From contig NZ_OY780939.1 in NCBI RefSeq assembly GCF_963675975.1, forward strand, positions 3,038,001 to 3,102,000: 64,000 nucleotides of DNA. The letters run 5' to 3'. The notes under the pieces are model-generated. The model was not told the origin of the DNA, searched no databases, and worked only from the letters and a program-made list of their open reading frames with translations. The position numbers and the translations under genes are program-made. This DNA is from Halarcobacter sp. Lineage in GTDB: Bacteria > Campylobacterota > Campylobacteria > Campylobacterales > Arcobacteraceae. Position 1 is the stretch's first letter. Each line of letters starts with the position of its first letter. Below are positions 11,722-19,640 of the stretch, one piece after another.

Positions 11722-11785
11722 AATTTGCTTTCCTTTAATAAATTTTGCTTAGATTTTACAAAAGTTAAACTTAATCGGCAATTAC

Positions 11786-12727
11786 TTAAATATCAAGACT
11801 AGTTATAATTTCTTCTAATGTATCCAAAAAGTAACTGTTATGATTTACAACTTTTGCTACTCTATAGTCTTCAAAACCTTGTATTTCAGCTACTTCTTTA
11901 TACTCTATATCTAATTCAAAATCAGTTTCTGAATTATCTACTGTGAAAGATATAGGATATATTAAAACTTTCTTCGATTTTTTAATTTCTTCTAATTTAT
12001 CTTCTAAATATGGTCTTAACCATTCCATTGCCCCTACTCTTGACTGATAAGCAACATGTATATTTTTAAAATTTATATTCTGATTTTTTAATTCTTTTTT
12101 TGCACACTCTACATTTTTTAAAATATGCTCTTGATAAGGATCACCCTTATCTATAGTTCTTTGGGTTAAACCATGAGCAGAAAATATTAATTCAAACTCT
12201 TCTGCACTATCATCTTTTAAAGCCTCTTTTATTCGTTCAACAATTGCTTTGTTATAACTTGTATTATGATAGTAATAGTCTATAGTTTTAATTTCTGCTT
12301 TTAAGTTTGCCTTTTTTGCATATTTTCTAAAGTCTTCAATAGATGACTTTGTAGTAGTTGAAGAATAATGGGGATACATTGGAATTGCAAAGACTCTATC
12401 ATAATCTTCTAATTTAGATATGACTTCACTAGCAAATGGTGGCGTATATCTCATCTCATAAAATACATCAATATTTTGTAATCTTTTTGCTAATCTTCTA
12501 ACTAGTCTTTTTGTATTTCCAACTATAGGTGAGATTCCACCTAACAATTTATAATTGTTTTTTGCTTCATTTTTTCTCATACTAATAATTATAAATGATA
12601 TTAAAGCTCTAATAGGTTGAGGAGCACCAATAATATATTTATCATTAAACATATTTTTTAAGAATACTTCTACTTCATCTAAATTATTGGGACCACCCAT
12701 ATTCATCAATACAACAGCTTTTTTCAT
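11786..12727 (-). CDS. hemH: Ferrochelatase
   Basis: Inserts ferrous iron into protoporphyrin IX, the last step of the classical haem pathway, at the inner face of the membrane. The 313-residue protein shows family signatures: LMNMGGPNNLDEVEVFL at the N-terminus, PMYPHYSSTTTKS, the catalytic histidine in FSAHGLTQRTIDKGDPY, and the acidic metal site in NSETDFELDIEY. It is full length. It is the last gene of the block inserted between tolB and pal. The substrate is a photosensitising porphyrin, which fits a light-damage theme. A 63-base gap with AGC/GCT-T-run imperfect hairpin precedes it. Confidence 0.95.
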   Translation of the reverse strand: MKKAVVLMNMGGPNNLDEVEVFLKNMFNDKYIIGAPQPIRALISFIIISMRKNEAKNNYKLLGGISPIVGNTKRLVRRLAKRLQNIDVFYEMRYTPPFASEVISKLEDYDRVFAIPMYPHYSSTTTKSSIEDFRKYAKKANLKAEIKTIDYYYHNTSYNKAIVERIKEALKDDSAEEFELIFSAHGLTQRTIDKGDPYQEHILKNVECAKKELKNQNINFKNIHVAYQSRVGAMEWLRPYLEDKLEEIKKSKKVLIYPISFTVDNSETDFELDIEYKEVAEIQGFEDYRVAKVVNHNSYFLDTLEEIITSLDI

Positions 12728-12790
12728 ATGTTACCTTTTTTAAAAAAGCATATATAAAAAGCTGTTTTTTTAGTAGAAATAAAATGTTAA

Positions 12791-13246
12791 TTAATCTTGT
12801 TTTTTGGAAGACAATATTTTTTTTGTTATTTGATGCCTATACTCAAACATATTTTCTAATTCTCTTTTTATAAAAAAATCAAATAATTTTCCAAATTTTC
12901 CAAAAGGTAATTGATAAACAACTACATCTTTTAATTCAACTTGATTTCCTCTTTTAATAAAGATATGAGAATGTTCCCAGTATTTAAAAGGTGATTTTAT
13001 TGCATAATCAACTAATATATTAGGAGAATCCATTTTTTTTATCTCAACTTCCCAATATGTCGGTATAAAATTTTTTATACTTTTTATTTTTAAAATAGTA
13101 CCTGTTTCTACTTTTGATACTTCATTAAGTAAAATGACTTTCATATTAGAAGGTGTAATCTTTTTTAAATTATTAAGATCTAAATGAAAATCAAATAACT
13201 CTTGTAAGGAGCAGTTTAAAATAATACTTTTTTCAAATCTTTTCAT
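12791..13246 (-). CDS. SRPBCC-fold (START-like) ligand-binding protein
   Basis: A 151-residue cytoplasmic protein of the polyketide cyclase/dehydrase SRPBCC superfamily (COG4276-like). It begins KRFEKSIILNCSLQELFDFH and has the terminal long helix ENMFEYRHQITKKIL. Members bind hydrophobic ligands in a deep pocket; the ligand here is unknown. The same kind of gene stands beside photolyase and the TIGR01777 epimerase in light-induced clusters of other bacteria. It starts three bases after the epimerase stop, so the two are translated together. Confidence 0.75.
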   Translation of the reverse strand: MKRFEKSIILNCSLQELFDFHLDLNNLKKITPSNMKVILLNEVSKVETGTILKIKSIKNFIPTYWEVEIKKMDSPNILVDYAIKSPFKYWEHSHIFIKRGNQVELKDVVVYQLPFGKFGKLFDFFIKRELENMFEYRHQITKKILSSKKQD

Positions 13247-13249
13247 GAT

Positions 13250-14104
13250 TTATACAACCAAGTTTTCTAAACTATTTTCTATTGATGCGTATTTAAATTT
13301 AAATCCACTATCTAAGAGCTTTTGCGGTATTGCACACTGTCCATCAGTTAAAACCTTTGAACCTTCACTAAATACAAGATTTAATACAAACTCTGGAACT
13401 GTGAAAAATGTTGGTCTATGAAGAACCTTTCCTAAAGCTTTTGTTAACCCTTCATTTGTAGTTGATATTGGTGCAGTTAGATTAAATACTCCATCTAAAT
13501 CTTTATTCTCATATAGGAAATTATATGCTCTTAATAAGTCTTCAATATGAATAAATGAGAAATATTGTTGTCCATCTCCAATATTTCCCCCTAAACCAAA
13601 TTTAAAAGCAGGTAACATTTTACTTAAAGCACCACCATGACCCAATACAATTCCAAATCTAAAGATTGCTGTTCGTATTCCAATTTCATTGGCTTTTAAT
13701 GCTTCTTTTTCCCACTCTTTACATACCTTAGCTAAAAAATCATCTGAGTATTCTGTATTTTCTTCTTTAAAACAGGCTTTATTATTATATATTCCTACAG
13801 CAGAAGTTGAAATAAATAACTCAGGTTTTACTTTTGCATTTTTCATAGCTTCAACTAAAGCTTTTGTTGTATCTATTCTACTTGTATAAAGAAGTTTTTT
13901 ATATGAATCAGTCCATCTATTTATAATATTTGCTCCAGCTAAATTTATAATAAAATCTGAATTTTCTACTATATCAATAAGTTTTTTTGAATCTTTTAAC
14001 TCTTCACGTTTTATTCCTCTTACCTCAAAACCTATATTTGAAAAAAAGTTTTTAAGACTTGTTCCTACAAATCCGCTTGAACCTGTTATTGCTATTGTTT
14101 TCAT
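13250..14104 (-). CDS. TIGR01777 family (YfcH/SulA-like) epimerase, extended SDR
   Basis: A 284-residue NAD(P)-binding protein. The Rossmann motif ITGSSGFVG (residues 6-14) is followed by LAGANI, TSAVGIY and the C-terminal DUF1731 region (PISTTNEGLTKALGKVLHRPTFFTVPEFVL). These features place it in the TIGR01777 group of nucleotide-sugar epimerase-like SDRs. The substrate of this group is not known. It has a good AAAGGAG ribosome binding site and a TATAAT at 14132-14137, so an internal promoter for SDR-SRPBCC-hemH is likely. Confidence 0.85.
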   Translation of the reverse strand: MKTIAITGSSGFVGTSLKNFFSNIGFEVRGIKREELKDSKKLIDIVENSDFIINLAGANIINRWTDSYKKLLYTSRIDTTKALVEAMKNAKVKPELFISTSAVGIYNNKACFKEENTEYSDDFLAKVCKEWEKEALKANEIGIRTAIFRFGIVLGHGGALSKMLPAFKFGLGGNIGDGQQYFSFIHIEDLLRAYNFLYENKDLDGVFNLTAPISTTNEGLTKALGKVLHRPTFFTVPEFVLNLVFSEGSKVLTDGQCAIPQKLLDSGFKFKYASIENSLENLVV

Positions 14105-14131
14105 AATAAACTCCTTTTTTAGGTCTATTTT

Positions 14132-14137
14132 ATTATA
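14132..14137 (-). promoter_or_regulatory. -10 element in front of the epimerase gene
   Basis: TATAAT on the minus strand within the 77-base gap after the response regulator gene, followed by an AAAGGAG ribosome binding site. It suggests the second half of the island (epimerase, SRPBCC, hemH) can be transcribed separately. No clear -35. Confidence 0.5.
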
Positions 14138-14181
14138 TATCTATCCAAATAATTTAGTATATCTTTTCTGTAAGTTAATAC

Positions 14182-14892
14182 TTAAAGTGTTCGGCTTTCT
14201 ATGTATTCTCTAAATTCCTTTGCACCATCTTTTGAACTTGTAACAACATCATCAATATCTTCAAAACTAATCTCTAGTTTTGATTGTTCTACACTTTGCA
14301 TTGATTTTATTTTATCCACATTTACTATATATGACCTATGTACTCTAAAAAAATTCTTATCTTTTAATATATTTTCCATATCACCAATTTTTTTTCTTAA
14401 GTAAGCATCTGCATTTTTGATTTTTATTATCACTTCATCTAAATCAGCTTTTATATAATATATATCATTAATATCTATCAAATAGATTTTATTTCCTCTT
14501 TTTGCAACAATTTTTTTTGTTTCATCAACTTTTGCATTTGTATATTTATATATTTTATCAAGACTTCTTTTTATAGATTCACTAGATATAGGTTTTAGGA
14601 TATAGCCCATTCCACCTGACTCAAATGCTTCTAAAGCATACTCTTCATAAGCTGTTTGAAATACAATAAAAATATTTGGATTAATATCTAAAAGATTATT
14701 TGCCAATTCTAAACCACTCATTGAAGGCATAGAGATATCCAAAAAAGCTATATCTATTTTTTGTTTAGCAACTTCTGTAATAGCTTTAATAGGAGAATCA
14801 CACTCTACTATATCATCTATTCCTTGTTCAGTTAAAAGTCTTTTTAATCTACTTAAAGCTAATTTTTCATCATCTACAATTAATACTTTCAA
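14182..14892 (-). CDS. LytTR-family response regulator
   Basis: A DNA-binding response regulator of 236 residues. The receiver domain (1-120) has the acidic pocket VDDE and the phospho-acceptor Asp52 in FLDISMPSMSG. The LytTR DNA-binding domain (about 135-232) shows IYYIKADLDEVIIKI and FRVHRSYIVNVDKI. LytTR regulators bind short direct repeats upstream of target promoters. The start is one base from the kinase stop, so both come from one message. Being inside the photolyase operon, it is the obvious candidate to control it. The regulated genes are not shown by the sequence. Confidence 0.92.
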   Translation of the reverse strand: MKVLIVDDEKLALSRLKRLLTEQGIDDIVECDSPIKAITEVAKQKIDIAFLDISMPSMSGLELANNLLDINPNIFIVFQTAYEEYALEAFESGGMGYILKPISSESIKRSLDKIYKYTNAKVDETKKIVAKRGNKIYLIDINDIYYIKADLDEVIIKIKNADAYLRKKIGDMENILKDKNFFRVHRSYIVNVDKIKSMQSVEQSKLEISFEDIDDVVTSSKDGAKEFREYIESRTL

Positions 14893-14893
14893 A

Positions 14894-15886
14894 CTATTTT
14901 CCCTCCAAACTTATAACAAAGTTCATTTTATCATTCTTAGTATTGTAGCTTAACTTTCCAACTTTTAATAAAACTAATCTTCGCTCTAAATTACTAAGTC
15001 CTGTACCAAATATAAGCTTTTCACTTATTTTACCGTTATTTAGTACTATAATAGTATCATTATCAATTTTTATCTCAATATTTAACTTTTTTGAGTCATA
15101 TCCGTGTTTTATAGCATTTTCAACCAAAAGTTGTATAGAAAATTTAGGTACTATTATCTCTTTATTTTTTATATTTGAAATAATTATAAGCTCAATATTA
15201 TTATCAAATCTAATATTTTCAATACCAACATATGTTTTTACCATCTCAAGTTCAGTTTTTAATGGTATTAAGCTATCTTTATTTATAGCATTTCTTAAAA
15301 ATTTGGATAAATCTAATGTTGCTTTTTCTGCTTTTTGTTTATCAAGATAGATTAGTTCTGATATGGAATTTAGTGCATTAAAAAGAAAATGTGGATTTAA
15401 TTCACTCTCTAATGCTTTTATTTTACTCTCTAAAATTTCACTATTTATACTCTCATTTTTATATTTCATTGCTATAAACTGATGAAGAATCAAACCAATT
15501 AAAAAGGTTAAAAAACCACTTATAATACTTATATAAAACCAAAAATCTGAGATATACTCAATAATCGTAAAATCAGTTTTACTAAATAAATAATAATTAA
15601 AACAAAAACCTAAAAACCCTGAAAGAAAAGAGAAAATAAAACTCATAAGTATCCAAAATTTCTCTTTGATTTTTGGTAAAACTAATTCGTTTGATAAAGT
15701 TATAAAAATAAAAGCAAAAAAAGAGATACTAATTGCACTACATGTGCTAAAAACTACTGTACTTATCCCACGTAAACTTTTATCTAAAAATAAAAAGAAA
15801 AAAGATATTAAAAATCCAAAAAGTGCACCAATTAAAATAATATAAAGCCAATCTTTATAAGAAATTTTCAACTTTACACTATCCAT
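14894..15886 (-). CDS. LytS/YehU-type membrane sensor histidine kinase
   Basis: A 330-residue inner membrane kinase. About four hydrophobic helices span residues 13-35, 43-65, 77-101 and 113-140. A short coiled linker leads to the His_kinase domain with ESELNPHFLFNALNSISELI (His166), then LVENAIKHGYD (N-box) and FGTGLSNLERRL (G-box). It has no PAS, LOV, BLUF or bilin-binding domain, so a light or redox signal would have to be read by the membrane part itself or by a partner. It overlaps the upstream flavoprotein gene by eight bases and pairs with the LytTR regulator downstream. Confidence 0.88.
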   Translation of the reverse strand: MDSVKLKISYKDWLYIILIGALFGFLISFFFLFLDKSLRGISTVVFSTCSAISISFFAFIFITLSNELVLPKIKEKFWILMSFIFSFLSGFLGFCFNYYLFSKTDFTIIEYISDFWFYISIISGFLTFLIGLILHQFIAMKYKNESINSEILESKIKALESELNPHFLFNALNSISELIYLDKQKAEKATLDLSKFLRNAINKDSLIPLKTELEMVKTYVGIENIRFDNNIELIIISNIKNKEIIVPKFSIQLLVENAIKHGYDSKKLNIEIKIDNDTIIVLNNGKISEKLIFGTGLSNLERRLVLLKVGKLSYNTKNDKMNFVISLEGK

Positions 15887-17294
15887 TTAATTCCTCATTT
15901 AATACTTTCACACCAATTGCAATCCCAGGCCAACCTTGCCCAGCAAAAATTGTATCTCCCACATTATATAAACCTTTAAAAGGAGTTGTACAACTTGGTA
16001 AATTAAGTATGTTTTTAATTGTTATTGCATTTCCACCACAATTTGCTCTATTTATATATCTTCTAAAAGTTTTTGAAGTGGCACTTGATATATTAATTAT
16101 ATCTTTTTTATTAATATTCTCAAAATGTTCTAAAAAAGAGTTTATAATAAATTCTTCACAAACAGCTTTTTGTTTTATATATTCATCTTTATTTATATTT
16201 TCCCAATAAGTAGCATTTGTGTGTGTTGATATTGTAACGCTATAACCATTTTTACTCATCACTTTGTCATCTTTTGAAGAAAATGAGATAAAAAAAGAGT
16301 TGGAAATTGTATTTGGAATCTGTGAATCTAAAATTATTTGATAATGATGAAGAGGTTCTTCACTAGTTTGTAAATTAAAATTTATAACAAAGGCACTTTG
16401 ATTATTAAAAGTGAATTGCTGATAATATTCTTGAATCTTTTTATCTTCAAATAAATTTGCACTATCATATACAGTTGAATTTAAAATTAAATTTGAAGTT
16501 AAATATTCATCTTTTTTTGATATGAGTCTATATTTATCTTTTTCTTTTATTACTTTTATGATTTGTTCTTTTCTTTTTAGCTCAATATCTTTTAACAATC
16601 CTTCAAATAAACTTCCCATTCCACCATTTACATAAAAAACATCATGAAATGGATATGCTAATCCCAAAGCTAAAGATAATACTGGTATCTCTTTTGAAGT
16701 AGTTTGAAGTGTAATTAGTAATTGGGCATCAATAAAATCTTGATACTCTTTAGAGATATCACCTAAAATCTCTTTTATAAAACTTTTTGCACTTTTAAAT
16801 GTATATGTATTAAAGTTAAAAAAAAGCTCTATAAAAGAGTTTGCTGTTTTTATATATGCATTTAATGAGTATTTTGAATAGAAGAGCTTTTTTAATTGCC
16901 AAAATTTTTCATCAATATCTTTAATCTTTTGCCAAAAGATTTTATTATTTTTATTTGGATATGCTTTATTTATATCTTCTAAAAATCTATCAAAATCTTT
17001 AACCCTATCTATTATTTTTTTATTTTGTATTATTCTAATAGCAACTTCACTTTTAATAATATCTGGTTTATAATTTGCCTTATCAAAAATATCTTTTATA
17101 GGATGATTATCTTCATAACCTACAAATGTTGTAGCCCCTGTATTAAAATATGAGCCATATCTTTTATAGGTACTAGCACATCCTCCAAGATTTTTATCTT
17201 TTTCAAAAACTATTGTATTTTTATCTTTATTTAGTGAGGCAATCATACTTCCACCTATACCTGAGCCAACAACAGCTAAATCATAAAGTTTCAT
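15879..17294 (-). CDS. CrtI-like FAD-dependent oxidoreductase (COG1233)
   Basis: A 471-residue flavoprotein. The FAD-binding Rossmann motif VVGSGIGGSMIA (residues 8-19) is followed by EKDKNLGGCASTYKRYG and the C-terminal FAD motif GLYNVGDTIFAGQGWPG. This layout is that of phytoene desaturase/carotenoid isomerase/retinol saturase relatives. No other carotenoid gene lies in the window, so it need not act on carotenoids. FAD oxidoreductases of this type recur near photolyase genes. It overlaps the phr gene by 14 bases and the kinase gene by eight, so it sits inside the operon. Confidence 0.82.
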   Translation of the reverse strand: MKLYDLAVVGSGIGGSMIASLNKDKNTIVFEKDKNLGGCASTYKRYGSYFNTGATTFVGYEDNHPIKDIFDKANYKPDIIKSEVAIRIIQNKKIIDRVKDFDRFLEDINKAYPNKNNKIFWQKIKDIDEKFWQLKKLFYSKYSLNAYIKTANSFIELFFNFNTYTFKSAKSFIKEILGDISKEYQDFIDAQLLITLQTTSKEIPVLSLALGLAYPFHDVFYVNGGMGSLFEGLLKDIELKRKEQIIKVIKEKDKYRLISKKDEYLTSNLILNSTVYDSANLFEDKKIQEYYQQFTFNNQSAFVINFNLQTSEEPLHHYQIILDSQIPNTISNSFFISFSSKDDKVMSKNGYSVTISTHTNATYWENINKDEYIKQKAVCEEFIINSFLEHFENINKKDIINISSATSKTFRRYINRANCGGNAITIKNILNLPSCTTPFKGLYNVGDTIFAGQGWPGIAIGVKVLNEELNG

Positions 17295-18621
17295 TTCTAG
17301 CCTCTTTAAATTTTTCTATTGCTCTTTTTCTTGATAATGATATATCAACCATAGCTTTAGGATATGAAAGGAATAGGTCTGAATGCACACCATTTTCTAT
17401 ATGAAACAATCTTGAATCCAAATCTTTTAACTCTTTAATAACTGATTTGATAAAAATCCCTTTTTCATCAAATTTTTTTGATTGGGTATAAGGATTAAAG
17501 ACTCTAAAATATGGTGCGGCATCAGCTCCTGTACTTGCTCCCCATTGCCATGAACCTATATTTGAACTAGCTTCATAATCTAATAACTTTAAAGCAAAAT
17601 ACTTTTCACCTTTTTTCCAGTCAATAAATAAATTTTTAGTTAAAAAAGAAGCAACAATCATTCTTAATCTATTATGCATAAAACCAGTTTCATTTAAATG
17701 TCTCATAGCTGCATCAATAATTGGAACTCCTGTATTTCCTTCACACCATCTTATAAAATCATCTTCATTTTCATTCCAGTTAATATCAATCCCACTAAAA
17801 TTGTCAAATTCAGAATTAGGAAAATGAAATAAAATATAATTGTAAAACTCTCTCCAAAACAATTCTCTTATAAAAAACTCACTATCTTTCATATTTCTTA
17901 CATAATTAAATACCATAATAGGAGAAATAATACCAAAACGTAAAAAAACAGATAGATTTGAAGTTGCATCTTTATAGAAGAAATCTCTGTCTTCTTTATA
18001 ATTACTCAATTTTTTAGGAATCTCTTCTAATACTTTTTTAACACCTTTAGTTAATATTTCAGGTAAAGTAGCAGTTTTAAACCCCATACTCTCTAAAGTA
18101 GGAACTTCAATATAAGCAAAAGGGTATAAAAGTATATTATCAGAAATAGCCCTTTGTTCTATATGATTTGATTGAGTTAATAGGTTCAATGATTTATAAA
18201 ATGGAGTAAAAACTTTATAAGGTGTTCCATCATTTTTTAAATGCTTTGAAGGATCTAGTATAAAAGAATCAATGAATCTTTTTAAAGGAATTATTTTGTC
18301 TATCTCATCATCTCTTTTTTTTGCATAAGAATCAAAATCAACTGAGCATAAGACTTCATCAAAACCAAATTTTTTTAATTTTGAAAATATCTCTTTAGGT
18401 TTTCCATAAAAAATAGCCAAATCTAAATTCATTTTTAAAAGTTTTAATTTTAAATCAATTACAGACTGATAAATAAAAGTAACTCTTTTATCATCAGCAG
18501 GTAAAGATTTTAATATCTCTTCATCAAATATGAATATTGGTAAAACTTCACCCTTGGCATTTTCTAATAGAGCTGAATCTTCAACTCTTAAATCTCTTCT
18601 AAACCATAATATCTGTTTCAT
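17281..18621 (-). CDS. phrB: Deoxyribodipyrimidine photolyase
   Basis: Repairs UV-induced cyclobutane pyrimidine dimers with blue or near-UV light. The 446-residue protein has the N-terminal antenna domain (QILWFRRDLRVEDSALL, DLAIFYGKP) and the C-terminal FAD domain (RFGIISP, ELFWREFYNYIL, GNTGVPIIDAAMRHL, HNRLRMIVASFLTKNL, and SWQWGASTGADAAPYFR with the Trp and Asn/Asp region contacting flavin and dimer). This is a class I CPD photolyase rather than a cryptochrome, judged by motifs only. It overlaps the DUF523-DUF1722 gene by four bases (ATGA), a pairing also common in gammaproteobacteria. Confidence 0.95.
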   Translation of the reverse strand: MKQILWFRRDLRVEDSALLENAKGEVLPIFIFDEEILKSLPADDKRVTFIYQSVIDLKLKLLKMNLDLAIFYGKPKEIFSKLKKFGFDEVLCSVDFDSYAKKRDDEIDKIIPLKRFIDSFILDPSKHLKNDGTPYKVFTPFYKSLNLLTQSNHIEQRAISDNILLYPFAYIEVPTLESMGFKTATLPEILTKGVKKVLEEIPKKLSNYKEDRDFFYKDATSNLSVFLRFGIISPIMVFNYVRNMKDSEFFIRELFWREFYNYILFHFPNSEFDNFSGIDINWNENEDDFIRWCEGNTGVPIIDAAMRHLNETGFMHNRLRMIVASFLTKNLFIDWKKGEKYFALKLLDYEASSNIGSWQWGASTGADAAPYFRVFNPYTQSKKFDEKGIFIKSVIKELKDLDSRLFHIENGVHSDLFLSYPKAMVDISLSRKRAIEKFKEARNETL

Positions 18622-19571
18622 TTATATGCCTCAACTTTAGATCGCAATGCTAAGTCTTTTGGATATGGATTTAAAAATACTTGTGTTTTTAAATACTCAA
18701 TATCAAATTTTTTTGTATAAAGCTTTATGATTTTTATTACAGCTATTAAGGGAATAATACCTTTCTTAAAATCTTCAAGTGTTTCTAAAATCTCATCTTT
18801 TTCCTCTTTTGAGATAACTTTTTTGAAATACCCATAGATATGAAGTAAAACATTGTAAGTATTTTTAATAGTCCCTTTTTGTGCAATTGTTTCTAAAAAC
18901 AACCTCTTATACTCAAGTAATATTACTTCTAAAGATTTTTTATCTCTATTGGCAACTATATTTCCTAATTCTTTATAGGAATTATGAGACTTTGAATAAA
19001 TTAAATACTTATATGAAGTATGAAACTCAACTAAATCATTAATTGTAGGCTTTGATTCTAAAAATTCAAATAATGATTTATATGCAAATATTTGCATTAA
19101 AAAATTCTCCCTTAACCAAGGGTCTCCTAATCTACCCTCTTCTTCAATTGGTAATAAAGGAAATTTTTCTTTTAACTCTTTTGCAAAAACTCCAACTCCA
19201 ACATTTTCACTTTGTCCATTTTTTTTATCTGGATAGATTTTAACTCTTTCCATTCCACATGTTGGAGATTTTGATTTCAGAATAAAACCACATAATTGGT
19301 TATCTTCAATATTTTTTGCTAACTCTTTTGAGATTTCAGTAATTGTATTTGTAACATCTTTATTATCATTAGTTGTCCTAACTGTTACTTCACCATTACT
19401 TCTTACTAATCTTATTGCAGGTCTTGGAGTTGGAAACACTAATCTTTCAGGACAATATGCTTCAAACTCAAAATAGTTTGAAAGTTCATTAACAATAAAT
19501 CTATCTCGTGAATGACCGCCATCATATCGGCACATAGTACCTAGTAGGCAAGATGATATTCCTAGTTTCAT
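18618..19571 (-). CDS. DUF523-DUF1722 (YbgA-type) fusion protein
   Basis: A 317-residue protein joining DUF523 (1 to about 150; GISSCLLGTMCRYDGGHSRD, AYCPERLVFPTPRPAIRL, KSKSPTCGM with conserved cysteines) and DUF1722 (about 190-310; NDLVEFHTSYKYLIYSKSHN). Its function is unknown. In E. coli the DUF1722 protein YbgA sits beside phrB, and fusions like this one accompany photolyase in many bacteria. It is the first gene after tolB and has its own TATAAT and AAAGGAG signals. It opens the five-gene overlapping run DUF523-DUF1722, phr, flavoprotein, kinase, regulator. Confidence 0.88.
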   Translation of the reverse strand: MKLGISSCLLGTMCRYDGGHSRDRFIVNELSNYFEFEAYCPERLVFPTPRPAIRLVRSNGEVTVRTTNDNKDVTNTITEISKELAKNIEDNQLCGFILKSKSPTCGMERVKIYPDKKNGQSENVGVGVFAKELKEKFPLLPIEEEGRLGDPWLRENFLMQIFAYKSLFEFLESKPTINDLVEFHTSYKYLIYSKSHNSYKELGNIVANRDKKSLEVILLEYKRLFLETIAQKGTIKNTYNVLLHIYGYFKKVISKEEKDEILETLEDFKKGIIPLIAVIKIIKLYTKKFDIEYLKTQVFLNPYPKDLALRSKVEAYK

Positions 19572-19605
19572 AATAACTCCTTTGTGAAATTATATAGAAA
19601 CTAGG
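19561..19605. repeat. Inverted repeat flanking the island promoter
   Basis: CCTAGTTTC (19561-19569) and GAAACTAGG (19597-19605) are a perfect 9-bp inverted repeat separated by 27 bases. The two arms enclose the TATAAT, the ribosome binding site and the start codon of the DUF523-DUF1722 gene. One arm includes codons 2-4. It may be an operator, or in read-through mRNA from tolB a hairpin hiding the start. Confidence 0.5.
19589..19594 (-). promoter_or_regulatory. -10 element of the photolyase island
   Basis: TATAAT on the minus strand 18 bases before the start codon of the first island gene, followed by AAAGGAG. It gives the island its own start site, separate from the tol transcript. No clear -35. 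Confidence 0.55.
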
Positions 19606-19640
19606 ATATTTTTGTAAGTTTTTTTTGTTAGTTTATAATA

